A DNA stretch of 64,000 bases from Spirochaetales bacterium (GTDB lineage Bacteria > Spirochaetota > Spirochaetia > SZUA-6 > RPPD01): NCBI GenBank assembly GCA_016930675.1, contig JAFGGG010000006.1, positions 62,001-126,000 on the forward strand, written 5' to 3'. The translations under genes and the position numbers were made by a program. Positions 1-7,686 of the stretch are shown here, in pieces; positions within the stretch are counted from its first letter, which is position 1, and every line of letters begins with the position of its first letter. Under the pieces are notes generated by a model. That model was not told the origin of the DNA. It saw nothing but the letters and a program-made list of their open reading frames with translations, and made no database searches.

Positions 1-360
1 GTTGAATTCGAGCGGATGGTTAAGGCAATAAGAAGGGCGGAGGCCCTGCCTTTGGAAGATCTGTCGCTGTATCTAAACCAAACCTACGGCCGGGATCGTA
101 TAAACGCGGTCCTGGGTGACGGGATAAAAAGATTAGCGGCTTCGGAGAAGGATAATTATAATACAACCAGGCGGTCTGTGCTCGCTCTCACAACCATCCA
201 AAAAGGTGAAGTATTATCCGCGCAAAACATCGCACCGCTGCGCAGCGAAAAGAATCTTCCGTCCGGATTAAGCCCCGAGTTTTTAAGCGTAATCTGCGGT
301 AAAAAAGCAAGCAGACGGATCCCGGCAGGCAAAGGGATTGTCTGGGATGATATAGACTGA
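1..360 (+). CDS. NeuB-like sialic/pseudaminic acid synthase, C-terminal part
   Basis: The reading frame is open from base 1, so the gene begins outside the window and only about 119 residues are seen. The visible part matches the end of the NeuB/PseI/LegI family: a helix with MVKAIRRAE, the LGDGIK segment that links barrel to tail, an SEKDN stretch, then the SAF (antifreeze-like) domain with RRSVLALTTIQKGEVL, a GLSPEFL segment, GKKASRRI and a final WDDID. Family members condense phosphoenolpyruvate with an N-acetylated hexosamine to make nonulosonic acids used in surface polysaccharide or flagellin glycosylation. The linker (residues about 20-40 of the visible part) is longer than usual. The exact nonulosonic acid cannot be told from this part. 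Confidence 0.85.
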   Translation, partial: VEFERMVKAIRRAEALPLEDLSLYLNQTYGRDRINAVLGDGIKRLAASEKDNYNTTRRSVLALTTIQKGEVLSAQNIAPLRSEKNLPSGLSPEFLSVICGKKASRRIPAGKGIVWDDID

Positions 361-362
361 CA

Positions 363-448
363 GCGATTCTGAATTTGCAGCATTCATATTGAATCGTATC
401 ATTCAATACTTTGTGCTTTGCCCTATAAGAGGTCAAATTTAGAATCGC
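363..448 (-). repeat. 86-bp inverted-repeat element, copy A (inverted orientation)
   Basis: The ends are GCGATTCTGAATTTG (363-377) and CAAATTTAGAATCGC (434-448), which pair over 15 positions with one G-T. The internal segment GCCCTATAAGAGG near the right end is the reverse complement of the left-side internal motif of the other copies, so this copy lies in the opposite orientation. An internal 8-bp perfect hairpin pairs 387-394 with 401-408 around a 6-nt loop. It occupies the gap between the NeuB-like gene and the HEAT/cyclase gene. Same length as the four other full copies. Confidence 0.85.
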
Positions 449-511
449 CGCCGCCATTTTTCATGATAACCCGATACGCATCTGGTAAAATGAGAATTGC
501 TGATGCACTGA

Positions 512-540
512 TTGACCAAATGAACGATTTCGCTTAAAAT
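512..540 (+). promoter_or_regulatory. Sigma70-type promoter, near-leaderless
   Basis: TTGACC (512-517), a 17-nt spacer and TAAAAT (535-540). The predicted transcription start falls near 547, one or two bases before the ATG at 549, and there is no Shine-Dalgarno sequence, so the mRNA would be practically leaderless. Confidence 0.6.
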
Positions 541-548
541 TCATAAAA

Positions 549-3500
549 ATGGAAAAAGTAAAACCCAGTCTCTCCAAAGAGAGTATCATTACCATTCTTT
601 CCCTGTTAAAAAATTTTTACGACCAAGAAATATTTTCAGTGCTTATAAAAGAGTTCTATAATTCGGATTTGGACGTGAGTCTGTCTGCCATCACAGCCTC
701 GGCTTCATTAGGTAATGAACTGGCAATTCCGCATTTGTACAGAATCTTAGAAAAAGGCGATCAGGCACAAAAAATCGCGGCCATTAAAACCCTTGCTGAA
801 ATCAAGGCGCCTTCCTCGGTGAATATGCTTGTTAAATATTTTAACTTTTTTCAAGAACAGAGCATGCGTTTGGAAATCGTTAAAGCGCTGAATAAAATAG
901 CTCCTCAGAACAATAAGGTCCTGCACCTGAACCGGCAGATTGTCAATAATAACGGACTTGCCATGGAATTAAGAGTACTTGCCGCCCAAGGCCTTATGGA
1001 AGCTCAGGATATAGGTTTTTTAAAAGGAGTAATTACCGGCACTTCCGGAGAAATAAGCGAACAGATTGTAAAGGGAATTATTCATTTACATAATGATACA
1101 GCTGCTTCCTTTGTTGAATATCTTATTGAAAAGGCGGATACCTTTTCTCCGCACATGTTAGGTCCTTTTTTAGGCGCATATCTTATTCATAAAAAGAGAC
1201 CGGAAAGTAAATTCATTTTAGAAAGATTAAAAAAAGGAGACAAGACTGTTCTTAATTCTCTGCTGAAATCAATATTGGAGTATAAAGCCGGTATCCAATA
1301 TCCGCTTAATGTTTTCAAATCGCTGCTTATTCTGCCTTACTTTGATAAAGAGTTGGAAGCACTTACCGGGGATAGTTTGGAACAGGTAATCGCGGAAATA
1401 AAAAATGAGCAGCCGTATCTGCTCAATGAACTCTCTGTAATTACCCTGGCCCATTTGGAAGCATTGTTCAATAACGTGAGAAAGAATTTTATCTCCATTA
1501 GCGATGTTACGCAAAAGGATATGCTTCTGATAGTTATTTTTGCTAATTTAATCGAGCGCTACGGAGACGAAATATTACTGCTTGATATTAAGGAATACTT
1601 GAGAGGGAGTCTTAGATTCAGCAAGCTTGAGCTTATCGAGAGTGTTAGAATAGTGTTGAAAAACGCAACAGACGAAGAAAAAAACCGTTTTAGTGCCTGT
1701 ATCCCCCTCTTGAACATGCAGAAAAAATCTATCAGCCTCCAGATTATAAATATACTTAATAAAATAGATTTCAAACGTCCCTTCAAATTAAGACGCTTAA
1801 ATAGATTTGTGCGGCTGGCGGGAGATTTAAATGTTAAAACCACAATAAAGCTGTTACAAAACATACTGGATTTCGCCCGTAAAGAGCATATTGTCTTCTT
1901 GGAAGAAACAAGCATTGTCAGTCTTTGTCAACTCTACGATAAAACCACAGTAGACGGAGCGTTACAATATTTTTCCGGTGCGGGGAAAAACCTGCCCGGT
2001 TTAAGAGGATATATACGGGGGGTGCGTTACTTAAGCCCCGGACTTTTTATCCGCAGTCTGGTTGACCTGCTTGTGAAAAGCAATATACCTACGACGATAA
2101 AAGAACTGGTTATAGAATCTCTGCAAGCAATGGAGTTGTGCAGGGTTAAGGGAATTTACCTGTTCATGTTAAGATTGATAATTAAAGGTGAACTGCCGGA
2201 CGAATTAAAAGAAAAACTTAAAAATATTATTGTTCAATGCTCGGACGCGAGTATTTTTCAGCCTTTACTTGATTTAACGTTACAGAAGGATGCTTTTTTG
2301 AAGGGTCTGGCCATCAACACGTTAAAGAATATAGCTTTAACGGATAAAACCGTTCCGCCCGAGTTGCTTATAAACAGATTTTACTTGCTGCTTGATGATA
2401 AAGACAGTGATATTAAACAGCAGGCGCTTGTGGCCCTGCTTTCCCTTAAGGATGATTATGCCATAGAAATATTGAGTGATTATTTTAAAGGGTCCAAATT
2501 TAAAGAAGCTCCAAAGCTTTTAAAAAGGCTTGAAAAACCGTTTTCATATGAAGTAATCTCTCTGTTACTTAAAGCAATATTTATAAATGATAAAGAATTG
2601 CAGATCACCTTGCGCGACATTTTAAATGATGTGGTTAACGGGAGCTTCGCGGAACAGATCAGAAAGATCCTGTTGGAAATATTAAAACAACAACAGGAAA
2701 AGGTAATTAAAACCTCTGAAAGGCCGGTCGCCAAAACAGATAAAGTAAGTACGCTTATCGAACAGCCCAAACGCGAGTTTATTTTTAAAAGGGAAAATAC
2801 TCAGATTCTTACTGTGTTTTTTATCGACATAGCGAGTTATACTGAAAAATCATCACTGGTCGATTCAAGTACTCTAATCGGTCTTATCCAGTCATTTGAA
2901 GGTATCGTGATACCCATTCTCCGCAATTTTAAGGGAACACTCTTAAAAAAAATGGGTGATGGGATGCTCTCTGTATTTAAGCATCCTCTGAACGCGGTGC
3001 TTTCGGCCTTGGAAATACAGACAAAGATCATTGAGCATAACCAGTATAAAGTGGAGCAGGAGAAATTTCAGGTACGCATTGGGATAAATACCGGTGTTGT
3101 TATTCGTAAACATGATGATATTTTCGGCGATGTCGTGAATATAGCTTCGCGTATGGAAACAGCGGCCAATCCCGGAGATGTTTTGATTACCTATTCAACT
3201 TATAATGAAATAAAAAATTATATTCAATGCACGGAACTGGGAAAGATTAATATTAAAGGAAAACAGGAGCCGATTACCGCTTATCTGGTTGAAAAATTAA
3301 AAGGGGATTATGAGTACCTGCTTAAGACAAAAGGTGATGAAAAACAGGTTGCTTGGGAAGCGGGTACCCAGGATGTACTTGTGGGATTAAAGCAGTCGCT
3401 TTTTAGTCCCGGGTTTGGGATACCCGAGCAGCTTGTTTTTAGCAGGGAGCTGCTGCAAAACGTCAGTAAACGTTTTACTGATATCAGCATCGCGGTTGAG

Positions 3501-3632
3501 GAAATAGCCTGGGATTATCAAGAGGAGTATGAGTTTAAAAAATACCTCCAGTCAAAATGGGAAGAACTGCTTTTGGTTTGGCAAAAACACCAAACAGGTA
3601 CGAATCGGGATATGCATAACGCGGTCTCGTAG
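549..3632 (+). CDS. HEAT-repeat protein with class III adenylate/guanylate cyclase domain
   Basis: A soluble 1027-residue protein with no signal peptide or membrane segment. Residues about 1-720 are all-helical HEAT/ARM-like repeats (for example IPHLYRILEKGDQAQKIAAI). Residues about 755-920 form a class III nucleotide cyclase domain: FFIDIASYTE carries the first metal-binding Asp, KMGDGMLSVF the second, and FGDVVNIASRMET the Asn and Arg used in catalysis. A 100-residue tail follows. By family, it should make cAMP or cGMP from the triphosphate; the substrate cannot be assigned with confidence. The HEAT region is probably a scaffold or sensor. The ATG at 549 was chosen because a promoter ends 8 bases before it. 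No receiver of the cyclic nucleotide is visible nearby. Confidence 0.85.
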   Translation: MEKVKPSLSKESIITILSLLKNFYDQEIFSVLIKEFYNSDLDVSLSAITASASLGNELAIPHLYRILEKGDQAQKIAAIKTLAEIKAPSSVNMLVKYFNFFQEQSMRLEIVKALNKIAPQNNKVLHLNRQIVNNNGLAMELRVLAAQGLMEAQDIGFLKGVITGTSGEISEQIVKGIIHLHNDTAASFVEYLIEKADTFSPHMLGPFLGAYLIHKKRPESKFILERLKKGDKTVLNSLLKSILEYKAGIQYPLNVFKSLLILPYFDKELEALTGDSLEQVIAEIKNEQPYLLNELSVITLAHLEALFNNVRKNFISISDVTQKDMLLIVIFANLIERYGDEILLLDIKEYLRGSLRFSKLELIESVRIVLKNATDEEKNRFSACIPLLNMQKKSISLQIINILNKIDFKRPFKLRRLNRFVRLAGDLNVKTTIKLLQNILDFARKEHIVFLEETSIVSLCQLYDKTTVDGALQYFSGAGKNLPGLRGYIRGVRYLSPGLFIRSLVDLLVKSNIPTTIKELVIESLQAMELCRVKGIYLFMLRLIIKGELPDELKEKLKNIIVQCSDASIFQPLLDLTLQKDAFLKGLAINTLKNIALTDKTVPPELLINRFYLLLDDKDSDIKQQALVALLSLKDDYAIEILSDYFKGSKFKEAPKLLKRLEKPFSYEVISLLLKAIFINDKELQITLRDILNDVVNGSFAEQIRKILLEILKQQQEKVIKTSERPVAKTDKVSTLIEQPKREFIFKRENTQILTVFFIDIASYTEKSSLVDSSTLIGLIQSFEGIVIPILRNFKGTLLKKMGDGMLSVFKHPLNAVLSALEIQTKIIEHNQYKVEQEKFQVRIGINTGVVIRKHDDIFGDVVNIASRMETAANPGDVLITYSTYNEIKNYIQCTELGKINIKGKQEPITAYLVEKLKGDYEYLLKTKGDEKQVAWEAGTQDVLVGLKQSLFSPGFGIPEQLVFSRELLQNVSKRFTDISIAVEEIAWDYQEEYEFKKYLQSKWEELLLVWQKHQTGTNRDMHNAVS

Positions 3633-3785
3633 ATTCCTATTCCAATCTTTCCTGTAAAGTATGAACGCTTGAATCTTTATTTTCAATCAGTTGGTTTTAA
3701 AAAAAGACATTTGTTTATTACATCATCTTAATCTAAAGTATGCGGCATTTTTTTTAAAGATATATGAATAAGTTGTTATTTTCCA

Positions 3786-3814
3786 TTGACAAATCTATGT
3801 TGCAGGTATATGTA
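3786..3814 (+). promoter_or_regulatory. Promoter of the cobalamin riboswitch operon
   Basis: TTGACA (3786-3791), 17-nt spacer, TATGTA (3809-3814), with a second AT-rich TAATAT just downstream. It sits directly upstream of the riboswitch. The preceding stretch 3633-3785 is AT-rich and shows no gene. Confidence 0.6.
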
Positions 3815-3829
3815 ATATATTAGCTACTG

Positions 3830-4012
3830 TTTTGGGAGAGCGGAATGCGGTGTGAATCCGCAGCGGTCCCGCCACTGTATCCGGGGATGAAAAGGGCAGT
3901 TATGCCATTGTCGGGCATTTAACATTTTGAGTGCTTGATGAGAAGGCGCCTTTACTAAGAAGATCCGGAAGCCAGGAAACCCTCCTAAAAGCAAAAACCT
4001 CGAGGAAGGAGA
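3830..4012 (+). promoter_or_regulatory. Cobalamin (B12) riboswitch
   Basis: The leader contains the conserved cobalamin riboswitch core: a GCGGTGTGAATCCGC hairpin (about 3849-3863), GCGGTCCCGCCACTGTA right after it, and the B12 box AAGCCAGGAAACC (about 3969-3981). The likely switch is translational: CTCCT at 3982-3986, immediately after the B12 box, is complementary to AGGAG at 4007-4011, the ribosome-binding site of the downstream receptor gene. Adenosylcobalamin binding would therefore be expected to hide the ribosome-binding site and shut off B12 uptake. The riboswitch family is clear from sequence; the pairing model is inference. Confidence 0.93.
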
Positions 4013-4018
4013 AATTTT

Positions 4019-6055
4019 ATGAAATTTTTCACAACTTTTTCAAAAACACAGAGCATGTGCGTGCTTATCTTATGCATCAGCACAATGTGGACTGTAAGCC
4101 CGGCCTGGTCGCAAGAACAAGGGCAAACACAAACAGAGCCCGATATTGAGGTCGTGGTAACCGCGGATAGGGTGGAAACAGAAACCACTAAAATACCCGC
4201 TCACGTAACGGTTATTACGGCGGAAGAGCTTAAGGCCAAAGGTAACGACACGGTGGTAGACGCTTTGGAGGTACTGTCCGGTGTAAGCTTCCGCAGTACA
4301 AACGGCAATGCGGCGCGAGCGGAAATATCCATGCGCGGTTTTGGAGAGAATTCACACGGGCGGGTATTGGTGTTGCTTGACGGCAGAAGACTCAACCAAC
4401 CGGATATGGCAGGTATCAACTGGCTGCAGGTGCCGATTGAAAATATCGAGCGGATTGAAATTGTACACGGCGGAAACAGCGTGCTTTACGGTGATCACGC
4501 GGTGGGAGGTGTAGTGAACATCATCACTAAAAAGGGGAGTGAGCAGGTAAAACTAGATGCTTTTGCTTCCGCGGGCAGTTTTTTTGACAATCAGGAGCGA
4601 TTGGGTGTAACGGGAAACATAGGTCCTTTTGATCTTGTTATAAATGCCGAGCACACAGGCACCCTTGGTTACCGGGAGCATTCGGCTTTGGAGTCAATAG
4701 GCGCAGGTCTTGAACTGGGTTTGGATATGGGTAGTACCCTCTACAGTACTCTTACCCTGTCTTACGAGTGGTTATCGAGCGAGCTGCCCGGGAGTTTAAC
4801 ACAGGCTGAAATGGAGGATGATCCGACTCAGAGTTTGCCTATATATAGTAATGATAAAACGGAAAATCATACTCTCAATAGTATGCTGAGTGTCCAGGCT
4901 TTGCTTGGTGAATGGGGACAGCTGCAAACGGATGTGTTTTATAATCTGAAAATAATGCAGGATGATATGCCCAGTTACTTTCCTCCGACGTTTACAGATA
5001 AAATCTTACATGCTTTGGGAGCCGCGCCTCGTTTGAATACTGATTTTTTAGTGGCCGGCTGCAGCAACAGCCTGACTGCCGGCGCGGATCTGTCATGGGA
5101 TATATTTGATTTTAACCGCTATGATGATGTGGACAGGGATACGAAAAATCTTGCTGTACTTATTATTAAAAGTAGTTACAGCGGATATTTAAATAATAAG
5201 CTTTCCCTGTCCGAAACGTTACATCTTAACGCCGGTATACGCTATGAATTTACTCAGATCGCTGCCGACGCCTCTCTCGGAACTGATCTTGATGATGAAA
5301 AAGTACATCATGCCTTTGTCTGGGACGCGGGAGTTGTGTGGGAATTCCTTCCCCAATCGAAGCTTTACAGCCGCTTTGAAAGAGTATATCGCTACCCCTT
5401 TATCGATGAACAAGTAAGCTACTATGGATTCGGTTCGGATCAGGTGTATGATGATATTGAAGCGGAATATGGCTACAACATTGAAACTGGTTCCGAGCTT
5501 AAGTTATTTGATGATATGCTGACCATGTATATCAATCTGTTTTATCTGGAAATGGAAAATGAGATAGCTTTCAATAATATGACAATGCGAAACGAGAATA
5601 TGGACCGGACTCGACGGATCGGCGGTGAAGCGGGAGTTAGCATTGAAATAGAAAACTTTCTGATAATTTCCGGAAATTATACCTATACGTACGCTACGTT
5701 TATCGCCGGTGATAATGAAGGAAAATTCATTCCATTAGTGCCGGAGAATGACATATATACGGAGATAACCTTCACTTTACCTTTGGGCTTTTCACTGGGA
5801 TCTTCACTGCACTATAGGGGTATCTGTTTTCAGGGAGGAGATTTCAGTAATACAAGTGATGTAATAGAGGACTACTTCTTACTTAATGGTTTTGTTAAAT
5901 ACACGGTTGACTTCATGCCTGGCAAACTGCAGATAATGTGTAATTTTAAAAACATATTGGATAATAGTTACGCCACATTGGTATCCTGGGGCGGTTACTA
6001 CCCGGAGCCTGGATTTAACTGGAAAATTTCTGTATCATACGGTCTGGAATTATGA
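4019..6055 (+). CDS. btuB: TonB-dependent outer-membrane receptor, probably for cobalamin
   Basis: A 678-residue protein with an N-terminal signal peptide (about residues 1-31, ending PAWSQ), a TonB-box-like DIEVVVTADR, a plug domain (about 45-155, with VTVITAEELKAKG, ISMRGFG, VLLDGRRLN, IERIEIVHGGNSVLYG and GGVVNIITKKG) and a C-terminal 22-strand-type beta barrel. Such receptors pull scarce ligands across the outer membrane using energy from TonB-ExbB-ExbD. The cobalamin riboswitch in its leader makes vitamin B12 or a related corrinoid the likely ligand. It is the first gene of an operon with exbB, exbD and tonB; its stop overlaps the exbB start (ATGA). The ribosome-binding site AAGGAG is 7 nt before the ATG. 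Confidence 0.92.
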   Translation: MKFFTTFSKTQSMCVLILCISTMWTVSPAWSQEQGQTQTEPDIEVVVTADRVETETTKIPAHVTVITAEELKAKGNDTVVDALEVLSGVSFRSTNGNAARAEISMRGFGENSHGRVLVLLDGRRLNQPDMAGINWLQVPIENIERIEIVHGGNSVLYGDHAVGGVVNIITKKGSEQVKLDAFASAGSFFDNQERLGVTGNIGPFDLVINAEHTGTLGYREHSALESIGAGLELGLDMGSTLYSTLTLSYEWLSSELPGSLTQAEMEDDPTQSLPIYSNDKTENHTLNSMLSVQALLGEWGQLQTDVFYNLKIMQDDMPSYFPPTFTDKILHALGAAPRLNTDFLVAGCSNSLTAGADLSWDIFDFNRYDDVDRDTKNLAVLIIKSSYSGYLNNKLSLSETLHLNAGIRYEFTQIAADASLGTDLDDEKVHHAFVWDAGVVWEFLPQSKLYSRFERVYRYPFIDEQVSYYGFGSDQVYDDIEAEYGYNIETGSELKLFDDMLTMYINLFYLEMENEIAFNNMTMRNENMDRTRRIGGEAGVSIEIENFLIISGNYTYTYATFIAGDNEGKFIPLVPENDIYTEITFTLPLGFSLGSSLHYRGICFQGGDFSNTSDVIEDYFLLNGFVKYTVDFMPGKLQIMCNFKNILDNSYATLVSWGGYYPEPGFNWKISVSYGLEL

Positions 6056-6666
6056 ATTTTATTATAGATGTGTTTCATAAGGGCGGCCCGCTCATGTGGC
6101 CGCTCCTTATCTGTTCATTATGCTCGCTTACTGTAACCATTGAAAGAATAATATTCTGGCTGCGGGAATATAAAAAGAAAGATCACCGGTTTATAAACAA
6201 CGTGCTGCAATTGACGGAAAAGAAAAAAAAAGCAGCGGCACTCAAGCTTTTTAATGAAAAGTCGGATATGTTATCCCGTGTCCTCTTCTGTGGTCTTACT
6301 TCGCCTTCTCGGCAGATAAAGCAAAGTATGGAACTAAAAGCCTCTGAGTTTATTATAACCATGAAGCGCGGTCTGCGTGTAATGGAAACCATCATAGCGG
6401 TTGCCCCATTACTTGGAATTTTAGGTACGGTAATCGGCATTATTGACTCTTTCAATATTCTGGGTCTTAAAGGAATTGCCGAGCCTCAGGGAGTGGTAAA
6501 CGGTATCGCCGAAGCTCTGCTCACCACGGCCTTCGGTTTGTTAATCGCTATAGTTACACTGGTACCGTATAATTTTTTTATCCACCTTGTACAAAAAAAC
6601 GCGGATCTCATCCAGCACGGTGGAAGCCGTCTGGAAGCAGCACTTAAAAAAGGAAACGAAAAGTGA
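6052..6666 (+). CDS. exbB: ExbB/TolQ-type proton channel (MotA/TolQ/ExbB family)
   Basis: 204 residues with three membrane segments: about 12-30, about 115-140 (VAPLLGILGTVIGIIDSF, the family signature) and about 158-180. ExbB forms the pentameric inner-membrane channel that, with ExbD, uses the proton gradient to energise TonB. The start codon overlaps the stop of the receptor gene and its end overlaps exbD, so the genes are translationally coupled. Its function here is most likely B12 uptake, since the only receptor in the operon is riboswitch-controlled, although it could serve other receptors too. Confidence 0.93.
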   Translation: MNFIIDVFHKGGPLMWPLLICSLCSLTVTIERIIFWLREYKKKDHRFINNVLQLTEKKKKAAALKLFNEKSDMLSRVLFCGLTSPSRQIKQSMELKASEFIITMKRGLRVMETIIAVAPLLGILGTVIGIIDSFNILGLKGIAEPQGVVNGIAEALLTTAFGLLIAIVTLVPYNFFIHLVQKNADLIQHGGSRLEAALKKGNEK

Positions 6667-7070
6667 AAGTCAACACAGGCTATGAAGACAAGCGGATTAA
6701 TATCGAATTAATCGCGTTGATTGATGTAGTGTTTTTATTACTTGTCTTTTTTATCTACGCCATGCTCTCCATGGCCGTACAAAAATCCCTGGGCGTGAAT
6801 CTGCCCAGAGCCCAAGGAATATCTCGGCAGCAAGGTATAATCATTACACTTACACATCAGGGGCAGTTTTTTCTGGATGGCGAATCGTTTGAATTGGAGC
6901 AGCTGGTACCTGCCGTGAGCAGGCGTCATAAGCAGAGTAATCTGCCTGTACACATTCAGGGAGACCGCAATGCCGGCCTGGGGCCGGCCGTGGAACTGCT
7001 GGCAGAGCTGCGGGCGCAGGGAGTGGAACAGGTTTTTTTTCAGGTGCAGGACCGGAAAGACGGTGAATGA
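6663..7070 (+). CDS. exbD: ExbD/TolR-type energy transducer subunit
   Basis: 135 residues, starting at GTG within the exbB stop (GTGA). A single membrane helix at about residues 17-38 carries the Asp of the LIDVVFLLLVFF motif that moves protons in the ExbD/TolR family. The rest is a small periplasmic domain (LPRAQG, VHIQGDRNAG). It works with ExbB and TonB, whose genes flank it with overlapping ends. Confidence 0.93.
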   Translation: MKVNTGYEDKRINIELIALIDVVFLLLVFFIYAMLSMAVQKSLGVNLPRAQGISRQQGIIITLTHQGQFFLDGESFELEQLVPAVSRRHKQSNLPVHIQGDRNAGLGPAVELLAELRAQGVEQVFFQVQDRKDGE

Positions 7071-7666
7071 AAATTTGTAAAAGATATGTGTATGCGTTTT
7101 TCATCGCAATACTCATACACACAACCATTATATGCGCCGGAGAACTGTTGGTACGCGCATGCGGCGTCGGTAGTCCGGAAAAGCCTATGGCCGGAATCCG
7201 GCCGCATGCTTTGCATATGGAAATTCTTTCGCCCGCCCAGCGCACCGTAGAGAATGATCCTGCCGGCAGTTTCAAGCAGGTGGATTACAGGAAAGACAAG
7301 ACAGCAGATAAGAGTAGCGAGAAAGCACGGAATGCCGTAAGCACGAAATATACCGATGTGCCCGGTGAATACGGCTCCGCAAAAAAGGAGGGGGATCCTT
7401 TTTATCGGAGTCCCCGGCCGGTTACGAAAATAAGTCCGGTATACCCGCTGGGCGCACAACTGCGAAAAGAACGAGGAGTGGTTCTGTATAAAGTGCGGGT
7501 GAACGCGCTGGGAATCGTGGAAACCGTGGAATTGATACAGTCCAGCGGGTTTTCCGCTTTGGACAAGGCCGCGTTTGACGCGGTAAAAGCGGTTGAATTT
7601 GAGCCCGCCCTTTACAAGGCGGAACCTGTTGCAGGAGAGGTGATAATTAGTATAAGATTCGAATAA
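7067..7666 (+). CDS. tonB: TonB family protein
   Basis: 199 residues: one N-terminal membrane anchor (about residues 5-28), a periplasmic linker of about 80 residues, and a C-terminal TonB domain (about 115-199) with the segments SPVYPLGAQLRKERGVVLYKV and ALDKAAFDAVKAVEFEPA. It links the ExbB-ExbD motor to the TonB box of the receptor. The linker is short and lacks the long Pro-Glu/Pro-Lys repeats of enterobacterial TonB. The start codon overlaps the exbD stop (ATGA). Confidence 0.9.
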   Translation: MKICKRYVYAFFIAILIHTTIICAGELLVRACGVGSPEKPMAGIRPHALHMEILSPAQRTVENDPAGSFKQVDYRKDKTADKSSEKARNAVSTKYTDVPGEYGSAKKEGDPFYRSPRPVTKISPVYPLGAQLRKERGVVLYKVRVNALGIVETVELIQSSGFSALDKAAFDAVKAVEFEPALYKAEPVAGEVIISIRFE

Positions 7667-7686
7667 AATAAAATAAGGAGCAGCAT

